Shown: positions 1-8,283 of the stretch, one piece after another
Layout of the letters: each line of letters opens with the position of its first letter
How positions within the stretch are numbered: position 1 is the first letter of the stretch
Assembly: GCF_023498005.1 (NCBI RefSeq)
Contig: NZ_CP097289.1
Coordinates: 4,960,001 to 5,024,000, forward strand
Source of the DNA: Streptomyces durmitorensis
Lineage (GTDB): Bacteria; Actinomycetota; Actinomycetes; Streptomycetales; Streptomycetaceae
DNA length: 64,000 nucleotides
Direction of reading: 5' to 3'
Notes under the pieces: generated by a model
Told to the model about the DNA's origin: nothing
Seen by the model: only the letters and a program-made list of their open reading frames with translations
The model's database searches: none
Position numbers and translations under genes: made by a program

Positions 1-98
1 AGATCGACGCCGGGCGTGAGCCGATGATCCACACCCGGCGCGGTGCCGGATATCTGATCAAGGCCGCGCCTTCGACCGAGGTGGCCGCCGCCTCATGA
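1..98 (+). CDS. Response regulator, C-terminal end (partial)
   Basis: Only the last 31 codons are present, open at the left edge. The peptide contains PMIHTRRGAGYLI, the typical beta-hairpin end of an OmpR/PhoB-type winged-helix DNA-binding domain. Its TGA (96-98) overlaps the ATG of the following histidine kinase (ATGA), so the two are translationally coupled and form a two-component system. The receiver domain lies outside the window, so the regulon cannot be inferred. Confidence 0.85.
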   Translation, partial: IDAGREPMIHTRRGAGYLIKAAPSTEVAAAS

Positions 99-1669
99 GA
101 CGGCGGCGGCAGCCGCGGTCGCTGCGGACGCGGCTCGTCGTCTCGGCGGTGGCGCTGATCGCCGTCGTCTGCGCGGTGATCGGCACGGTGACGACCATCG
201 CGCTGCGCTCCCACCTGTACGACCAGCTGGACGGCACGCTCGGCACGGTCGCGATGCGCGCGTCGGGTCCGCTGCCGAAGCCGGGGGCCGACGACCACGG
301 TGCGCCTTCCCTGGACCAGGGCGATCCGCTGCGGTTCGTCTCCAAGGGGCCCCAGGAGATCGGCACCGTCGGGGCCGTCGTCGAGGACGACGGCTCGGTC
401 GGCCAGGCCCTGGTCAGCAGGGATCCGGACAGCGGCAGCTTCGAGCCGCGGACCGACCAGCTCGACGCGGCGCAGTCCGACGCGCTCGGCTCCGTGCCGC
501 GGGACGGGCAGGAGCACAACGTCGAGATCCCGGGCCTCGGCGACTACCGCGTGAAGTACGCGACAGGACCCAACGGCGACTTCCTCGTCGGCATCCCCAC
601 CACCAAGGTGCAGAACACCCTCGAAACGCTGATCATCGTCGAGGTCAGCGTCACCGCCGCGGGCCTGGTCGCCGCCTCGCTCGCCGGTGCGGCCATGGTC
701 GGCGTCGCCCTTCGCCCGCTGCGCCGGGTCGCGACGACCGCGACCCGGGTCTCCGAACTCCCGCTGCACAGCGGCGAGGTGACGCTGTACGAACGCGTCC
801 CCGACACGGAGCCGAACACGGAGGTCGGGCAGGTGGGCGCCGCGCTCAACCGCATGCTCGACCATGTGCACTCCGCGCTGCACGCGCGCCAGGAGAGCGA
901 GACGCGGGTACGCCAGTTCGTCGCGGACGCCAGCCACGAGCTGCGTACGCCGCTTGCCTCGATCCGCGGATACGCCGAACTGACGCGCCGGGGGCGGGAG
1001 TCGACGGGACCCGACACGCGGCACGCGCTCGGCCGGATCGAGTCCGAGGCACAGCGGATGACGGGGCTTGTGGAGGACCTGCTGCTGCTCGCCCGGCTCG
1101 ACGAGGGGCGCGGTGGTGGCGACACCGGCGGACCAGGTGCCCGACTGCCGCTCTCGTACCAGAGCACTGATCTCTCACCGCTGGTCGTGGACACCGTGAG
1201 CGACGCGCGCGCCGCGGGTCCCGAGCACGTCTGGTCCCTTGAACTGCCGGACGAGCCCGCGCTCGTCCTCGCGGACGCGGCCCGCCTCCAGCAGGTCGTC
1301 GTCAACCTCCTCGCCAACGCGCGTACGCACACGCCCCCTGGCACGAAGGTCACCGCACGCGTGCGCCGTGCCGGACCCGGCGTCTGCCTGGAGGTCGAGG
1401 ACGACGGCCCCGGCATCGCCCCCGCCCTCCTCCCCCACGTCTTCGAACGCTTCGCCCGCGGCGACGCCTCGCGCTCCCGCAACGCCGGATCCACGGGGCT
1501 CGGCCTCGCCCTCGTGCAGGCCATCGTCGCGGCGCACGGCGGTGGTGTGACGGTGGAGAGCGTGCCGGGGCGGACGGTGTTCACGGTGACGCTTCCTACG
1601 GAATCCGTGCAGGTCAGCGGCCCCGGGCGGGACTCACAGGCGGGCCACAGGCTCACCACACAGGCCTGA
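95..1669 (+). CDS. Two-component sensor histidine kinase (HAMP, HisKA, HATPase)
   Basis: 524 residues, an integral membrane kinase that autophosphorylates and passes phosphate to the response regulator just upstream. An N-terminal basic segment precedes a membrane helix at about residues 14-37. An acidic extracytoplasmic sensor domain spans about 38-177. A second helix (about 178-206) is followed by HAMP (about 207-265). The H-box ASHELRTPLASIRGYAEL carries the phospho-acceptor His281. The ATPase lobe shows N box (VVNLLANARTH), G1 (EDDGPGIAP), F box (VFERFARGD) and G2 (GSTGLGLAL). The start overlaps the regulator stop. The downstream glycosyltransferase genes may be part of the same transcript, suggesting a cell-envelope signal; that is inference. 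Confidence 0.93.
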   Translation: MRRRRQPRSLRTRLVVSAVALIAVVCAVIGTVTTIALRSHLYDQLDGTLGTVAMRASGPLPKPGADDHGAPSLDQGDPLRFVSKGPQEIGTVGAVVEDDGSVGQALVSRDPDSGSFEPRTDQLDAAQSDALGSVPRDGQEHNVEIPGLGDYRVKYATGPNGDFLVGIPTTKVQNTLETLIIVEVSVTAAGLVAASLAGAAMVGVALRPLRRVATTATRVSELPLHSGEVTLYERVPDTEPNTEVGQVGAALNRMLDHVHSALHARQESETRVRQFVADASHELRTPLASIRGYAELTRRGRESTGPDTRHALGRIESEAQRMTGLVEDLLLLARLDEGRGGGDTGGPGARLPLSYQSTDLSPLVVDTVSDARAAGPEHVWSLELPDEPALVLADAARLQQVVVNLLANARTHTPPGTKVTARVRRAGPGVCLEVEDDGPGIAPALLPHVFERFARGDASRSRNAGSTGLGLALVQAIVAAHGGGVTVESVPGRTVFTVTLPTESVQVSGPGRDSQAGHRLTTQA

Positions 1670-1695
1670 CAGACCACTTGGCGAATGTCGGTGTC

Positions 1696-3030
1696 ATGCA
1701 AACCGACTCTTCCCCGGGCGGCGCTTGCTCGGTCCCTCTGCCGGCGCGGGCCCACCTTCCCGCCGGATGGCGCGATGTGCCCGTCCTGGACATCGTGATC
1801 CCCGTCTACAACGAGGAGAAGGATCTGGGGCCGTGCGTGCTGCGCCTGCACGACCATCTCGTACGCACCTTCCCCTACCCCTTCCGGATCACCATCGCGG
1901 ACAACGCGTCCACGGACCGCACCCCCGAGGTGGCGGCGCGGCTCGCGGAATCGAGCGAGGAGGTCCGCTACACGCGCCTCGAACAGAAGGGGCGCGGGCG
2001 TGCCCTGCGCGCCGTGTGGTCCGCATCGGACGCCCCCGTCCTCGCCTACATGGACGTGGACCTGTCCACCGACCTCAACGCGCTGCTCCCGCTGGTGGCC
2101 CCGCTGATCTCCGGGCACTCGGACCTGGCGATCGGCTCCCGGCTCGCGCGCAGCTCGCGCGTGGTGCGCGGCCCCAAGCGGGAGTTCATCTCGCGCAGCT
2201 ACAACCTCATCCTGCGCGGCTCCCTGCACGCGCGCTTCTCCGACGCCCAGTGCGGTTTCAAGGCGATCAGGGGTGACGTGGCGGGGGTGCTGCTTCCGCT
2301 GGTCGAGGACACCGGGTGGTTCTTCGACACGGAGATGCTGGTACTCGCCGAGCGCGCGGGCCTGCGCATCCACGAAGTGCCGGTCGACTGGGTCGACGAC
2401 CCGGACTCCACGGTCCACCTGGTCAGGACGGCCACGGACGACCTCAAGGGGGTGTGGCGGGTCGGGCGCGCCCTCGCGGTCGGCGCGCTCCCGCTCGACC
2501 GCCTCGCGCGCCCCTTCGGGGACGACCCGCGCGACCGGCAGCTGACCGGCGTGCCGGGCGGCCTCGCCCGCCAGCTGGTCGGCTTCTGCGTGGTCGGCGC
2601 GCTCTCCACGCTCTTCTATCTGCTCCTGTACTCCGGCTTCCGTACGTTCTCGGGGTCGCAGGTGGCCAACGCGCTGGCCCTCCTGGTGTCCGCGGTCGCC
2701 AACACCGCGGCCAACCGCCGGCTGACCTTCGGGGTGCGTGGCCGTGACCGCGCGATGCGCCACCAGGCGCAGGGCCTGGTCGTCTTCGGCATCGGGCTCG
2801 CCCTGACCAGCGGCTCACTCGCCGCCCTGGGCGCGGCGTCGGGCGACCCGTCCCACTCCACGGAACTCGCCGTCCTGATAGCGGCCAACCTCGCGGCGAC
2901 GGTGCTGCGGTTCCTGCTGCTGCGGGCCTGGGTGTTCCCGGACCCGGACCGCGGCCCCGACACCGCGCCGCCGGACGCCCCGTCCTCGTACGAACCCACC
3001 TACGCACACGACCCGAGGAACGCACGATGA
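1696..3030 (+). CDS. Membrane glycosyltransferase, GT2 (DPM1-like) with C-terminal GtrA domain
   Basis: 444 residues from the ATG chosen here; an in-frame TTG at 1678 is an alternative and neither has a clear ribosome site. The N-terminal half is a GT-A fold (DIVIPVYNEEKDLGP; metal-binding YMDVDLSTD; FKAIRGD), typical of polyprenyl-phosphate sugar synthases. The C-terminal part (about 280-420) is a four-helix GtrA module that anchors or flips the lipid-linked sugar. It probably loads a sugar on polyprenyl phosphate. The next gene, a GT39-family transferase that uses such donors, overlaps it by 4 nt (ATGA at 3027-3030), arguing that the two act in sequence. Confidence 0.88.
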   Translation: MQTDSSPGGACSVPLPARAHLPAGWRDVPVLDIVIPVYNEEKDLGPCVLRLHDHLVRTFPYPFRITIADNASTDRTPEVAARLAESSEEVRYTRLEQKGRGRALRAVWSASDAPVLAYMDVDLSTDLNALLPLVAPLISGHSDLAIGSRLARSSRVVRGPKREFISRSYNLILRGSLHARFSDAQCGFKAIRGDVAGVLLPLVEDTGWFFDTEMLVLAERAGLRIHEVPVDWVDDPDSTVHLVRTATDDLKGVWRVGRALAVGALPLDRLARPFGDDPRDRQLTGVPGGLARQLVGFCVVGALSTLFYLLLYSGFRTFSGSQVANALALLVSAVANTAANRRLTFGVRGRDRAMRHQAQGLVVFGIGLALTSGSLAALGAASGDPSHSTELAVLIAANLAATVLRFLLLRAWVFPDPDRGPDTAPPDAPSSYEPTYAHDPRNAR

Positions 3031-5195
3031 CGACGACTTCCCACCCGCCCGCGCCGCTGCACGCGGCGCCGGGCGAGCGTGCCCACCGGAGTCCGCGCAC
3101 CCTGCCCGCGCGGCTCTGGCGCGGACGCCCCGACGACCCGCGCTGGGCGCGCCCCGCCTTCCTCGGCCTGCTGCTCGCGACCGCGGTCCTCTACTTCTGG
3201 AACCTCAGCGCGTCCGGCTACGCCAACTCCTTCTACTCCGCGGCCGTCCAGGCGGGCAGCCAGAGCTGGAAGGCGATGTTCTTCGGCTCGCTCGACGCGG
3301 GCAACGCGATCACCGTCGACAAGCCCCCGGCCGCGCTCTGGCCGATGGCACTGTCCGTACGCCTCTTCGGGCTCAACTCCTGGGCGGTGCTCGCCCCGCA
3401 GGTGCTCATGGGGGTCGCGACGGTCGGCGTCCTGTACGCGGCCGTGCGCCGCCGCTTCAGCCCCGCGGCCGGGCTCATCGCGGGCGCGGTGCTCGCGCTC
3501 ACGCCCGTCGCCGCGCTGATGTTCCGGTTCAACAACCCGGACGCGATCCTCGCGCTCCTGATGACCGTCACCGTGTACTGCGTGCTGCGCGCCCTGGAGA
3601 ACGGCCGCACCAAGTGGCTGGTGTGGGCGGGCGTCGCGGTCGGCGCGGCCTTCCTGGCCAAGACGCTCCAGGCGTTCCTGATCCTGCCGCCGCTCGCGGT
3701 CCTGTACGCGGTGTGCGCGCCCGTGCGGCTGCGCAAGCGCTTCGGCCAGCTCGCCCTCTCCGGCCTCGCGATGATCGCCGCCGGTGGCTGGTGGGTGGCG
3801 ATCGTGGAGCTGTGGCCCGCGTCCTCGCGCCCGTACATCGGCGGATCCCAGAACAACTCCTTCCTTGAGCTGACCTTCGGCTACAACGGCCTCGGCCGCA
3901 TCAACGGCGAGGAGACCGGCAGCGTCGGAGGGGGCGGCGGCCCCGGCGGTGGCGGCCAGTGGGGCGAGACCGGGCTCGGGCGGATGTTCGGCTCGGAGGT
4001 CGGCAGCCAGATCTCCTGGCTGATCCCCGCCGCGCTGATCCTCCTCGTCGGCGGCATCGTCCTCACCTGGAAGGCCCGCAGGACCGACACCGCGCGCTCG
4101 GCGTTCGTGGCGTGGGGCAGCGCCCTGCTGATGACGGCGGCCGTCTTCAGCTTCATGGCGGGGATCTTCCACCAGTACTACACGATCGCCCTCGCCCCCT
4201 ACATCGCGGCGCTGATCGGCATGGGCGCCACGGTCCTGTGGGAGGAGCGCGCCAAGTGGTGGGCGGGCGCGCTGCTCGGCGTGAGTGTCGCGGGGACGGC
4301 GTGGTGGGGGTACGTCCTGCTCGGCCGTACGCCCGACTACGTGCCGTGGCTGCGCTGGGCGGTGCTCGTCGGCGGCCTCGTGGGCGCGCTCGGCCTGCTG
4401 CTCGCGGCCCGGCTCGGGCGCCAACTGGCCATCGCGGCGGTGGGACTGAGCCTCGCCGCATCCGTGGCGGGTCCCGTCGCGTACACGCTCTCCACCGTGA
4501 ACAGCGCGCACACCGGGTCGATCGTGACCGCGGGGCCGGCTTCGGCGGGGCGGATGGGCGGCGGTCCCGGCGGGGGCGGTCCCGGCGGCGGCAAGGGCGG
4601 GGGCGGCGGGATACAGCCGCCCGGCCAGCAGGGTCAGCAGGGCCAGAACGGCAAGCAGGGCAACAACGCCATGCAGCCCCCGACGGGCGGTCAGAACGGC
4701 GGCGGCATGGGCCAGCCCCCCGGCCAGACCGGCAAGCAGGGCACCAACTCCCAGGGCCAGCAGGGCAAGCAGCAAGGCGGCCGTACCGGCGAGCGCGGCG
4801 GCATGGGCGGAGGCGGCGGCATGGGCGGCCTCCTCGACGGCGCCCAGGTGAGCAGCAAGGCCAAGAAGCTCCTGGAGGCGAACGCCGAGGACTACACCTG
4901 GTCGGCGGCGGCCATCGGCTCGCAGAACGCCGCGAGCTACCAGCTCGCCACCGGTGACCCGGTGATGGCCATCGGCGGCTTCAACGGCAGCGACCCGTCC
5001 CCGACCCTCGCGCAGTTCAAGCAGTACGTCGAGGACGGGAAGATCCACTACTTCATCTCGGGCGGCGGCATGGGAGGCGGCATGGGCGGCGACAGCGGCA
5101 CCTCCTCCAAGATCACCTCATGGGTGGAGGACACCTTCAAGAAGGTCACGGTCGGCAGCGCGACCTTCTACGACCTGACCCAGCCGAAGAGCTGA
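3027..5195 (+). CDS. ArnT/PMT-like membrane glycosyltransferase (GT39-type)
   Basis: 722 residues. The N-terminal part has about ten hydrophobic helices with the acidic first-loop pattern of GT-C enzymes (SASGYANSFYS; then NAITVDKPPAALW). Such enzymes transfer a sugar from a polyprenyl-phosphate donor on the outer membrane face. A long extracytoplasmic region (about 505-610) is almost pure Gly/Gln/Asn, with GGGPGGGGPGGG and QQGQQGQNGKQGNN stretches, followed by a compact C-terminal domain (about 615-722) rich in GGGMGGG loops. The acceptor is unknown. It overlaps the GT2-GtrA gene by 4 nt and is closed by a strong hairpin. Confidence 0.85.
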   Translation: MTTTSHPPAPLHAAPGERAHRSPRTLPARLWRGRPDDPRWARPAFLGLLLATAVLYFWNLSASGYANSFYSAAVQAGSQSWKAMFFGSLDAGNAITVDKPPAALWPMALSVRLFGLNSWAVLAPQVLMGVATVGVLYAAVRRRFSPAAGLIAGAVLALTPVAALMFRFNNPDAILALLMTVTVYCVLRALENGRTKWLVWAGVAVGAAFLAKTLQAFLILPPLAVLYAVCAPVRLRKRFGQLALSGLAMIAAGGWWVAIVELWPASSRPYIGGSQNNSFLELTFGYNGLGRINGEETGSVGGGGGPGGGGQWGETGLGRMFGSEVGSQISWLIPAALILLVGGIVLTWKARRTDTARSAFVAWGSALLMTAAVFSFMAGIFHQYYTIALAPYIAALIGMGATVLWEERAKWWAGALLGVSVAGTAWWGYVLLGRTPDYVPWLRWAVLVGGLVGALGLLLAARLGRQLAIAAVGLSLAASVAGPVAYTLSTVNSAHTGSIVTAGPASAGRMGGGPGGGGPGGGKGGGGGIQPPGQQGQQGQNGKQGNNAMQPPTGGQNGGGMGQPPGQTGKQGTNSQGQQGKQQGGRTGERGGMGGGGGMGGLLDGAQVSSKAKKLLEANAEDYTWSAAAIGSQNAASYQLATGDPVMAIGGFNGSDPSPTLAQFKQYVEDGKIHYFISGGGMGGGMGGDSGTSSKITSWVEDTFKKVTVGSATFYDLTQPKS

Positions 5196-5200
5196 CGCGG

Positions 5201-5258
5201 TTCGGACGACGACGACGGGGCCGACCGCAACCAGCGGTCGGCCCCGTCGTCGTCCGAA
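5201..5258 (+). terminator. Long rho-independent-type hairpin after the GT operon
   Basis: A 25-bp-class inverted repeat: left arm 5201-5228 (begins TTCGGACGACGAC), loop AACCA at 5229-5233, right arm 5234-5258. The left arm carries one extra GAC. It separates the glycosyltransferase operon from the MFS promoter. Confidence 0.85.
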
Positions 5259-5276
5259 TGTCTGCCGGAAACCGTC

Positions 5277-5334
5277 TTGTACGCCGTACGGGACATGCTT
5301 TACGGTGTACATCGCTGTCCGCACGTACACCGTA
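5277..5334 (+). promoter_or_regulatory. Promoter and TetR-type operator of the MFS efflux gene
   Basis: A promoter-like pair TTGTAC (5277-5282) and TACGGT (5301-5306) has an 18-nt spacer. An inverted repeat TACGGTGTAC (5301-5310) / GTACACCGTA (5325-5334) overlaps the -10, and a second small palindrome GTACGCCGTAC lies at 5279-5289. Placement over the promoter fits repression by the TetR protein encoded just downstream of the transporter; the pairing is inferred. Confidence 0.65.
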
Positions 5335-5355
5335 TAAGCAGAAGGAGAGGGAGGC

Positions 5356-6873
5356 ATGACGGCAACGACGACCGCCGAGACCCCCACAGCCCCACAAGGG
5401 CACCCCCAGCGCTGGCTGATCCTCGGCGTCATCTGCCTCGCCCAGCTCACCGTCCTCCTGGACAACACCGTCCTCAACGTCGCCATCCCCTCCCTCACCG
5501 AGGAACTGGACGCGTCCACGGCCGACATCCAGTGGATGATCAACGCCTACTCGCTCGTCCAGTCCGGCCTGCTGCTCACCGCGGGCAGCGCGTCCGACCG
5601 CTACGGCCGCAAGAAGATGCTCACCGCGGGCCTCGTGCTCTTCGGCGTCGGTTCGCTCGTCGCGGGCCTCTCCCAGTCCTCCGGGCAGCTCATCGCCGCG
5701 CGGGCCGGAATGGGCATCGGCGGCGCACTCCTGATCACCACCACGCTCGCGGTGGTCGTGCAGATCTTCGACGACAGCGAGCGGATGAAGGCGATCGGCC
5801 TCTGGTCGACCGTCAACTCCCTCGGCTTCGCGCTCGGCCCGCTGATGGGCGGGGTCATGCTCAACCACTTCTGGTGGGGCGCGATCTTCCTGATCAACAT
5901 CCCCGTCGTGCTGCTCGCGCTCGCCGCAGTCGTCAAGCTGGTCCCCGAGTCCAAGAACCCGCAGGGCGACCGTCCCGACCTGCTCGGCGCGCTGCTCTCC
6001 ACCATCGGCATGGCCTCGGTCGTCTACGCGATCATCTCCGGCCCCGAGCACGGCTGGACGTCGACGCAGGTGCTCGTCGCGGCGGCGGTGGGCGTGGTCG
6101 TCCTGGGCGTCTTCGTCTTCTGGGAGCTGCGGATCCCGTACCCCATGCTGGACATGCACTTCTTCCGCAACCAGCGCTTCATCGGCGCGGTCGCGGGCGC
6201 CATCCTGGTCGCCTTCGGCATGGGCGGCTCGCTGTTCCTGCTCACCCAGCACCTCCAATTCGTCCTCGGGTACGAGCCGTTGGAGGCGGGCCTGCGCACG
6301 GCGCCGCTCGCGGTGACCGTCGTGGCGCTGAACCTCACTGGCCTCGGCGCGCGCCTCCTCAAGCGCACGAGCACCCCCGCGACGATCGCCATCGGCATGA
6401 CCCTGCTCTCCGCGGGCCTCGCGGCGATCGCCCTGCTCGGCGGCGACAACTACACCGGGATGCTGACCGGCCTCATCGTGATGGGCGCGGGCATCGCGCT
6501 CGCCATGCCCGCCATGGCCAACGCGATCATGAGCGCGATCCCGCCGGAGAAGGCGGGCGTGGGCGCGGGCGTCAACGGCACGCTCGCGGAGTTCGGCAAC
6601 GGTCTGGGCGTCGCCGTGCTCGGCGCTGTCCTGAACTCACGGTTCGCCTCACTCGTCACGGTCTCCGCGGTCTCGCTGCCTGCGGCGCTCGCGGCCGCGG
6701 GATCGGACACCGAACGCACCAGGATCGCCGACGCGTTCTCCTCGGGCCTGGAGGCCAGCCAGCTGGTGGGCGCGGTGGCCGTGCTCGTCGGGGGTCTGCT
6801 GGCAGCCGCGTTGCTGAAGCGCGCGGAGAGGGCAGACTCAGCGAAGGCGGACCGCGCCGCGGCGTCCGCATAG
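5356..6873 (+). CDS. MFS drug-efflux transporter, DHA2 (14-TM) family
   Basis: 505 residues with a hydrophobicity pattern of 14 helices. Motif D-like LDNTVLNVAIPSL follows helix 1. Motif A (GSASDRYGRKK) is in the loop between helices 2 and 3, and the antiporter motif C region (LGFALGPLMGG) is in helix 5. The family exports cationic or hydrophobic drugs in exchange for protons. The ATG has a good ribosome site (AGAAGGAGAGGGAGGC). The promoter carries an inverted repeat, and a TetR regulator follows on the same strand, so the pair looks like an inducible efflux system. The substrate is unknown. Confidence 0.92.
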   Translation: MTATTTAETPTAPQGHPQRWLILGVICLAQLTVLLDNTVLNVAIPSLTEELDASTADIQWMINAYSLVQSGLLLTAGSASDRYGRKKMLTAGLVLFGVGSLVAGLSQSSGQLIAARAGMGIGGALLITTTLAVVVQIFDDSERMKAIGLWSTVNSLGFALGPLMGGVMLNHFWWGAIFLINIPVVLLALAAVVKLVPESKNPQGDRPDLLGALLSTIGMASVVYAIISGPEHGWTSTQVLVAAAVGVVVLGVFVFWELRIPYPMLDMHFFRNQRFIGAVAGAILVAFGMGGSLFLLTQHLQFVLGYEPLEAGLRTAPLAVTVVALNLTGLGARLLKRTSTPATIAIGMTLLSAGLAAIALLGGDNYTGMLTGLIVMGAGIALAMPAMANAIMSAIPPEKAGVGAGVNGTLAEFGNGLGVAVLGAVLNSRFASLVTVSAVSLPAALAAAGSDTERTRIADAFSSGLEASQLVGAVAVLVGGLLAAALLKRAERADSAKADRAAASA

Positions 6874-6884
6874 CATCGACGGGT

Positions 6885-6918
6885 GGGCGACGGACTGGCT
6901 GATTCCGTGTCGTCGCCC
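6885..6918 (+). terminator. Hairpin between the MFS and tetR genes
   Basis: GGGCGACG (6885-6892) can pair with CGTCGCCC (6911-6918), with further partial pairing inside. There is no T-run, as usual in this genome. It probably attenuates transcription into the regulator. Confidence 0.5.
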
Positions 6919-6928
6919 GCCCCGCACG

Positions 6929-6946
6929 ACCGGTATGAGTACCGGT
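6929..6946 (+). promoter_or_regulatory. Inverted repeat upstream of tetR
   Basis: ACCGGTA (6929-6935) and TACCGGT (6940-6946) are perfect 7-bp arms around TGAG, 30 nt before the start of the TetR gene. A likely operator for autoregulation; it is not the same sequence as the operator before the transporter. Confidence 0.5.
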
Positions 6947-6976
6947 GACAAGAGCTCATGACCAGGAAGGTGCGCC

Positions 6977-7747
6977 ATGGCGAAGGCAGCCGACCGCGCG
7001 AAGCGCCCCGCGCGGACCAGCGTCTGGCTGGAGGGCAAAGCCCCCCGGAACGGCGCGGGCCGCAGGAGTGATCAGCCGTCGGGCCTCGACCGGGACCGCA
7101 TCACCGAGGTCACGGTCCGCCTCCTGGACGAGGAGGGCCTCGCCAAGTTCTCCATGCGGCGCCTTGCGGCGGAACTGAACGTCACGGCGATGTCCGTGTA
7201 CTGGTACGTCGACACCAAGGACGACCTTCTTGAACTCGCCCTGGACGCGGCCGCCGGGGAGATGACCCTGCCCGACCCGGATGTGGACTCGTCCGAGGGG
7301 TGGCAGGAGAGGCTGCGCGAACTGGCGCAGGAGTACCGGGAGTTGCTGGTCAGGCACCCCTGGGTGTCGCCGCTCGTCGGCAACTTCCTCAACATCGGCC
7401 CGAACTGGATCAAGTTCGCGCTCGCCGTGCAGGTGGTGGTCCGCGGGACCGGCCTGCCGACGGAGAAGCAGGCCGGTGCGATCGCCGCGGTCTTCCAGTT
7501 CGTGTACGGATTCGGCACGGTCCAGGGCCACTACATCGCGCGGTGCACAGCGGCGGGGCTCACTCCCGAGGAGTACTTCAAGGAGGCCATGGGCGCGGTC
7601 AGCGCTCATCCGGGGCTTGAGGAGACCCTGCACAGCTCCGCCGACATGATGGAGGCGCGGGGCGGGTCCACGGTCGAGGAGATGTGGGAGCTGGACTTCA
7701 GGGTGGCGCTCGACCTGCTGGTGGCGGGCATCGAGGCCACCCTGTAG
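6977..7747 (+). CDS. TetR-family transcriptional repressor
   Basis: 256 residues. A basic, poorly conserved leader (1-33) precedes the helix-turn-helix (about 36-80, with FSMRRLAAELNVTAMSVYWYV). The remainder resembles the TetR_C ligand-binding domain seen in regulators of MFS pumps. The start has a ribosome site (AGGAAGG, 6 nt before ATG). It lies 103 nt downstream of the DHA2 transporter on the same strand, so it probably controls that gene and itself. The inducer cannot be told from sequence. Confidence 0.9.
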   Translation: MAKAADRAKRPARTSVWLEGKAPRNGAGRRSDQPSGLDRDRITEVTVRLLDEEGLAKFSMRRLAAELNVTAMSVYWYVDTKDDLLELALDAAAGEMTLPDPDVDSSEGWQERLRELAQEYRELLVRHPWVSPLVGNFLNIGPNWIKFALAVQVVVRGTGLPTEKQAGAIAAVFQFVYGFGTVQGHYIARCTAAGLTPEEYFKEAMGAVSAHPGLEETLHSSADMMEARGGSTVEEMWELDFRVALDLLVAGIEATL

Positions 7748-7750
7748 CGG

Positions 7751-7798
7751 ACCTCTGGACCTCTGGACCTCTAGGCCTCTAGGCCTCTGGACCTCTAG
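7751..7798. repeat. Six tandem copies of an 8-bp unit
   Basis: Six consecutive 8-mers of the form RCCTCTRG (ACCTCTGG, ACCTCTGG, ACCTCTAG, GCCTCTAG, GCCTCTGG, ACCTCTAG) fill the gap between the convergent tetR and PPOX genes and run through the PPOX stop codon (7795-7797). Confidence 0.9.
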
Positions 7799-8256
7799 GC
7801 CTTCGAAGCGGGGAAGCCCCCGGTGGCCACCGGGCCCCACCGCTCCGGGGTGATCCGGATGATGGACTTGCCCTGCTTCACCATGGCCTCGCGGTACTCG
7901 TCCCAGTCCGGGTGCTCACCGGAGATGTTCCGGAAGTACTCGACGAGCGGCTCCACCGACTCCGGGGAGTCGATGACCTCGGCCGTGCCGTCGATCTGGA
8001 CCCACGGGCCGTTCCACTCGTCGCTCAGCACGATGATGCTGACCCGCGGATTCCGCTTGGCGTTCCGCGTCTTGGCCCGCTCCGGATAGGTGGACACCAC
8101 GATCCGCCCGGAGTCGTCGACCCCGCAGGTCAGGGGGGATCCCTGCGGGGTCGCGTCCGCGCGGGCGGTCAGCAGGACGGCACGGTGCCTGGGCCGGACG
8201 AAGTCCAGCAACTCGTCCAGGGACACGGTGGTGTTGCTAGCGATATTGGGAGCCAT
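7795..8256 (-). CDS. PPOX-class F420/FMN-dependent oxidoreductase
   Basis: 153 residues, a small split-barrel flavin/deazaflavin-binding protein of the pyridoxamine-5-phosphate-oxidase superfamily. Recognisable parts are SLDELLDFVRPRHRAVLLTA, TPQGSPLTCGVDD, AKTRNAKRNPRVSIIV and WVQIDGTAEV, which match the actinobacterial TIGR03618-type enzymes. These usually bind F420; the substrate is unknown. There is no ribosome site, but TAGGGT ends 6 nt before the ATG, so the mRNA is probably leaderless. Its C-terminal codons fall in the 8-bp tandem repeat. Confidence 0.88.
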   Translation of the reverse strand: MAPNIASNTTVSLDELLDFVRPRHRAVLLTARADATPQGSPLTCGVDDSGRIVVSTYPERAKTRNAKRNPRVSIIVLSDEWNGPWVQIDGTAEVIDSPESVEPLVEYFRNISGEHPDWDEYREAMVKQGKSIIRITPERWGPVATGGFPASKA

Positions 8257-8262
8257 GAACGC

Positions 8263-8268
8263 ACCCTA
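8263..8268 (-). promoter_or_regulatory. -10 element of a probable leaderless promoter (PPOX gene)
   Basis: On the minus strand TAGGGT is followed by 6 nt (GCGTTC) and the ATG. The distance puts the transcription start at or next to the start codon. Confidence 0.5.
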
Positions 8269-8283
8269 ATCCCGCACGCACCG

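Noticed and set aside
544..2763. Very long open frame antisense to the histidine kinase and GT genes
   Set aside because: Typical high-GC shadow: Arg/Ala/Pro/His-rich, no ribosome site, and the opposite strand encodes two clear protein families.
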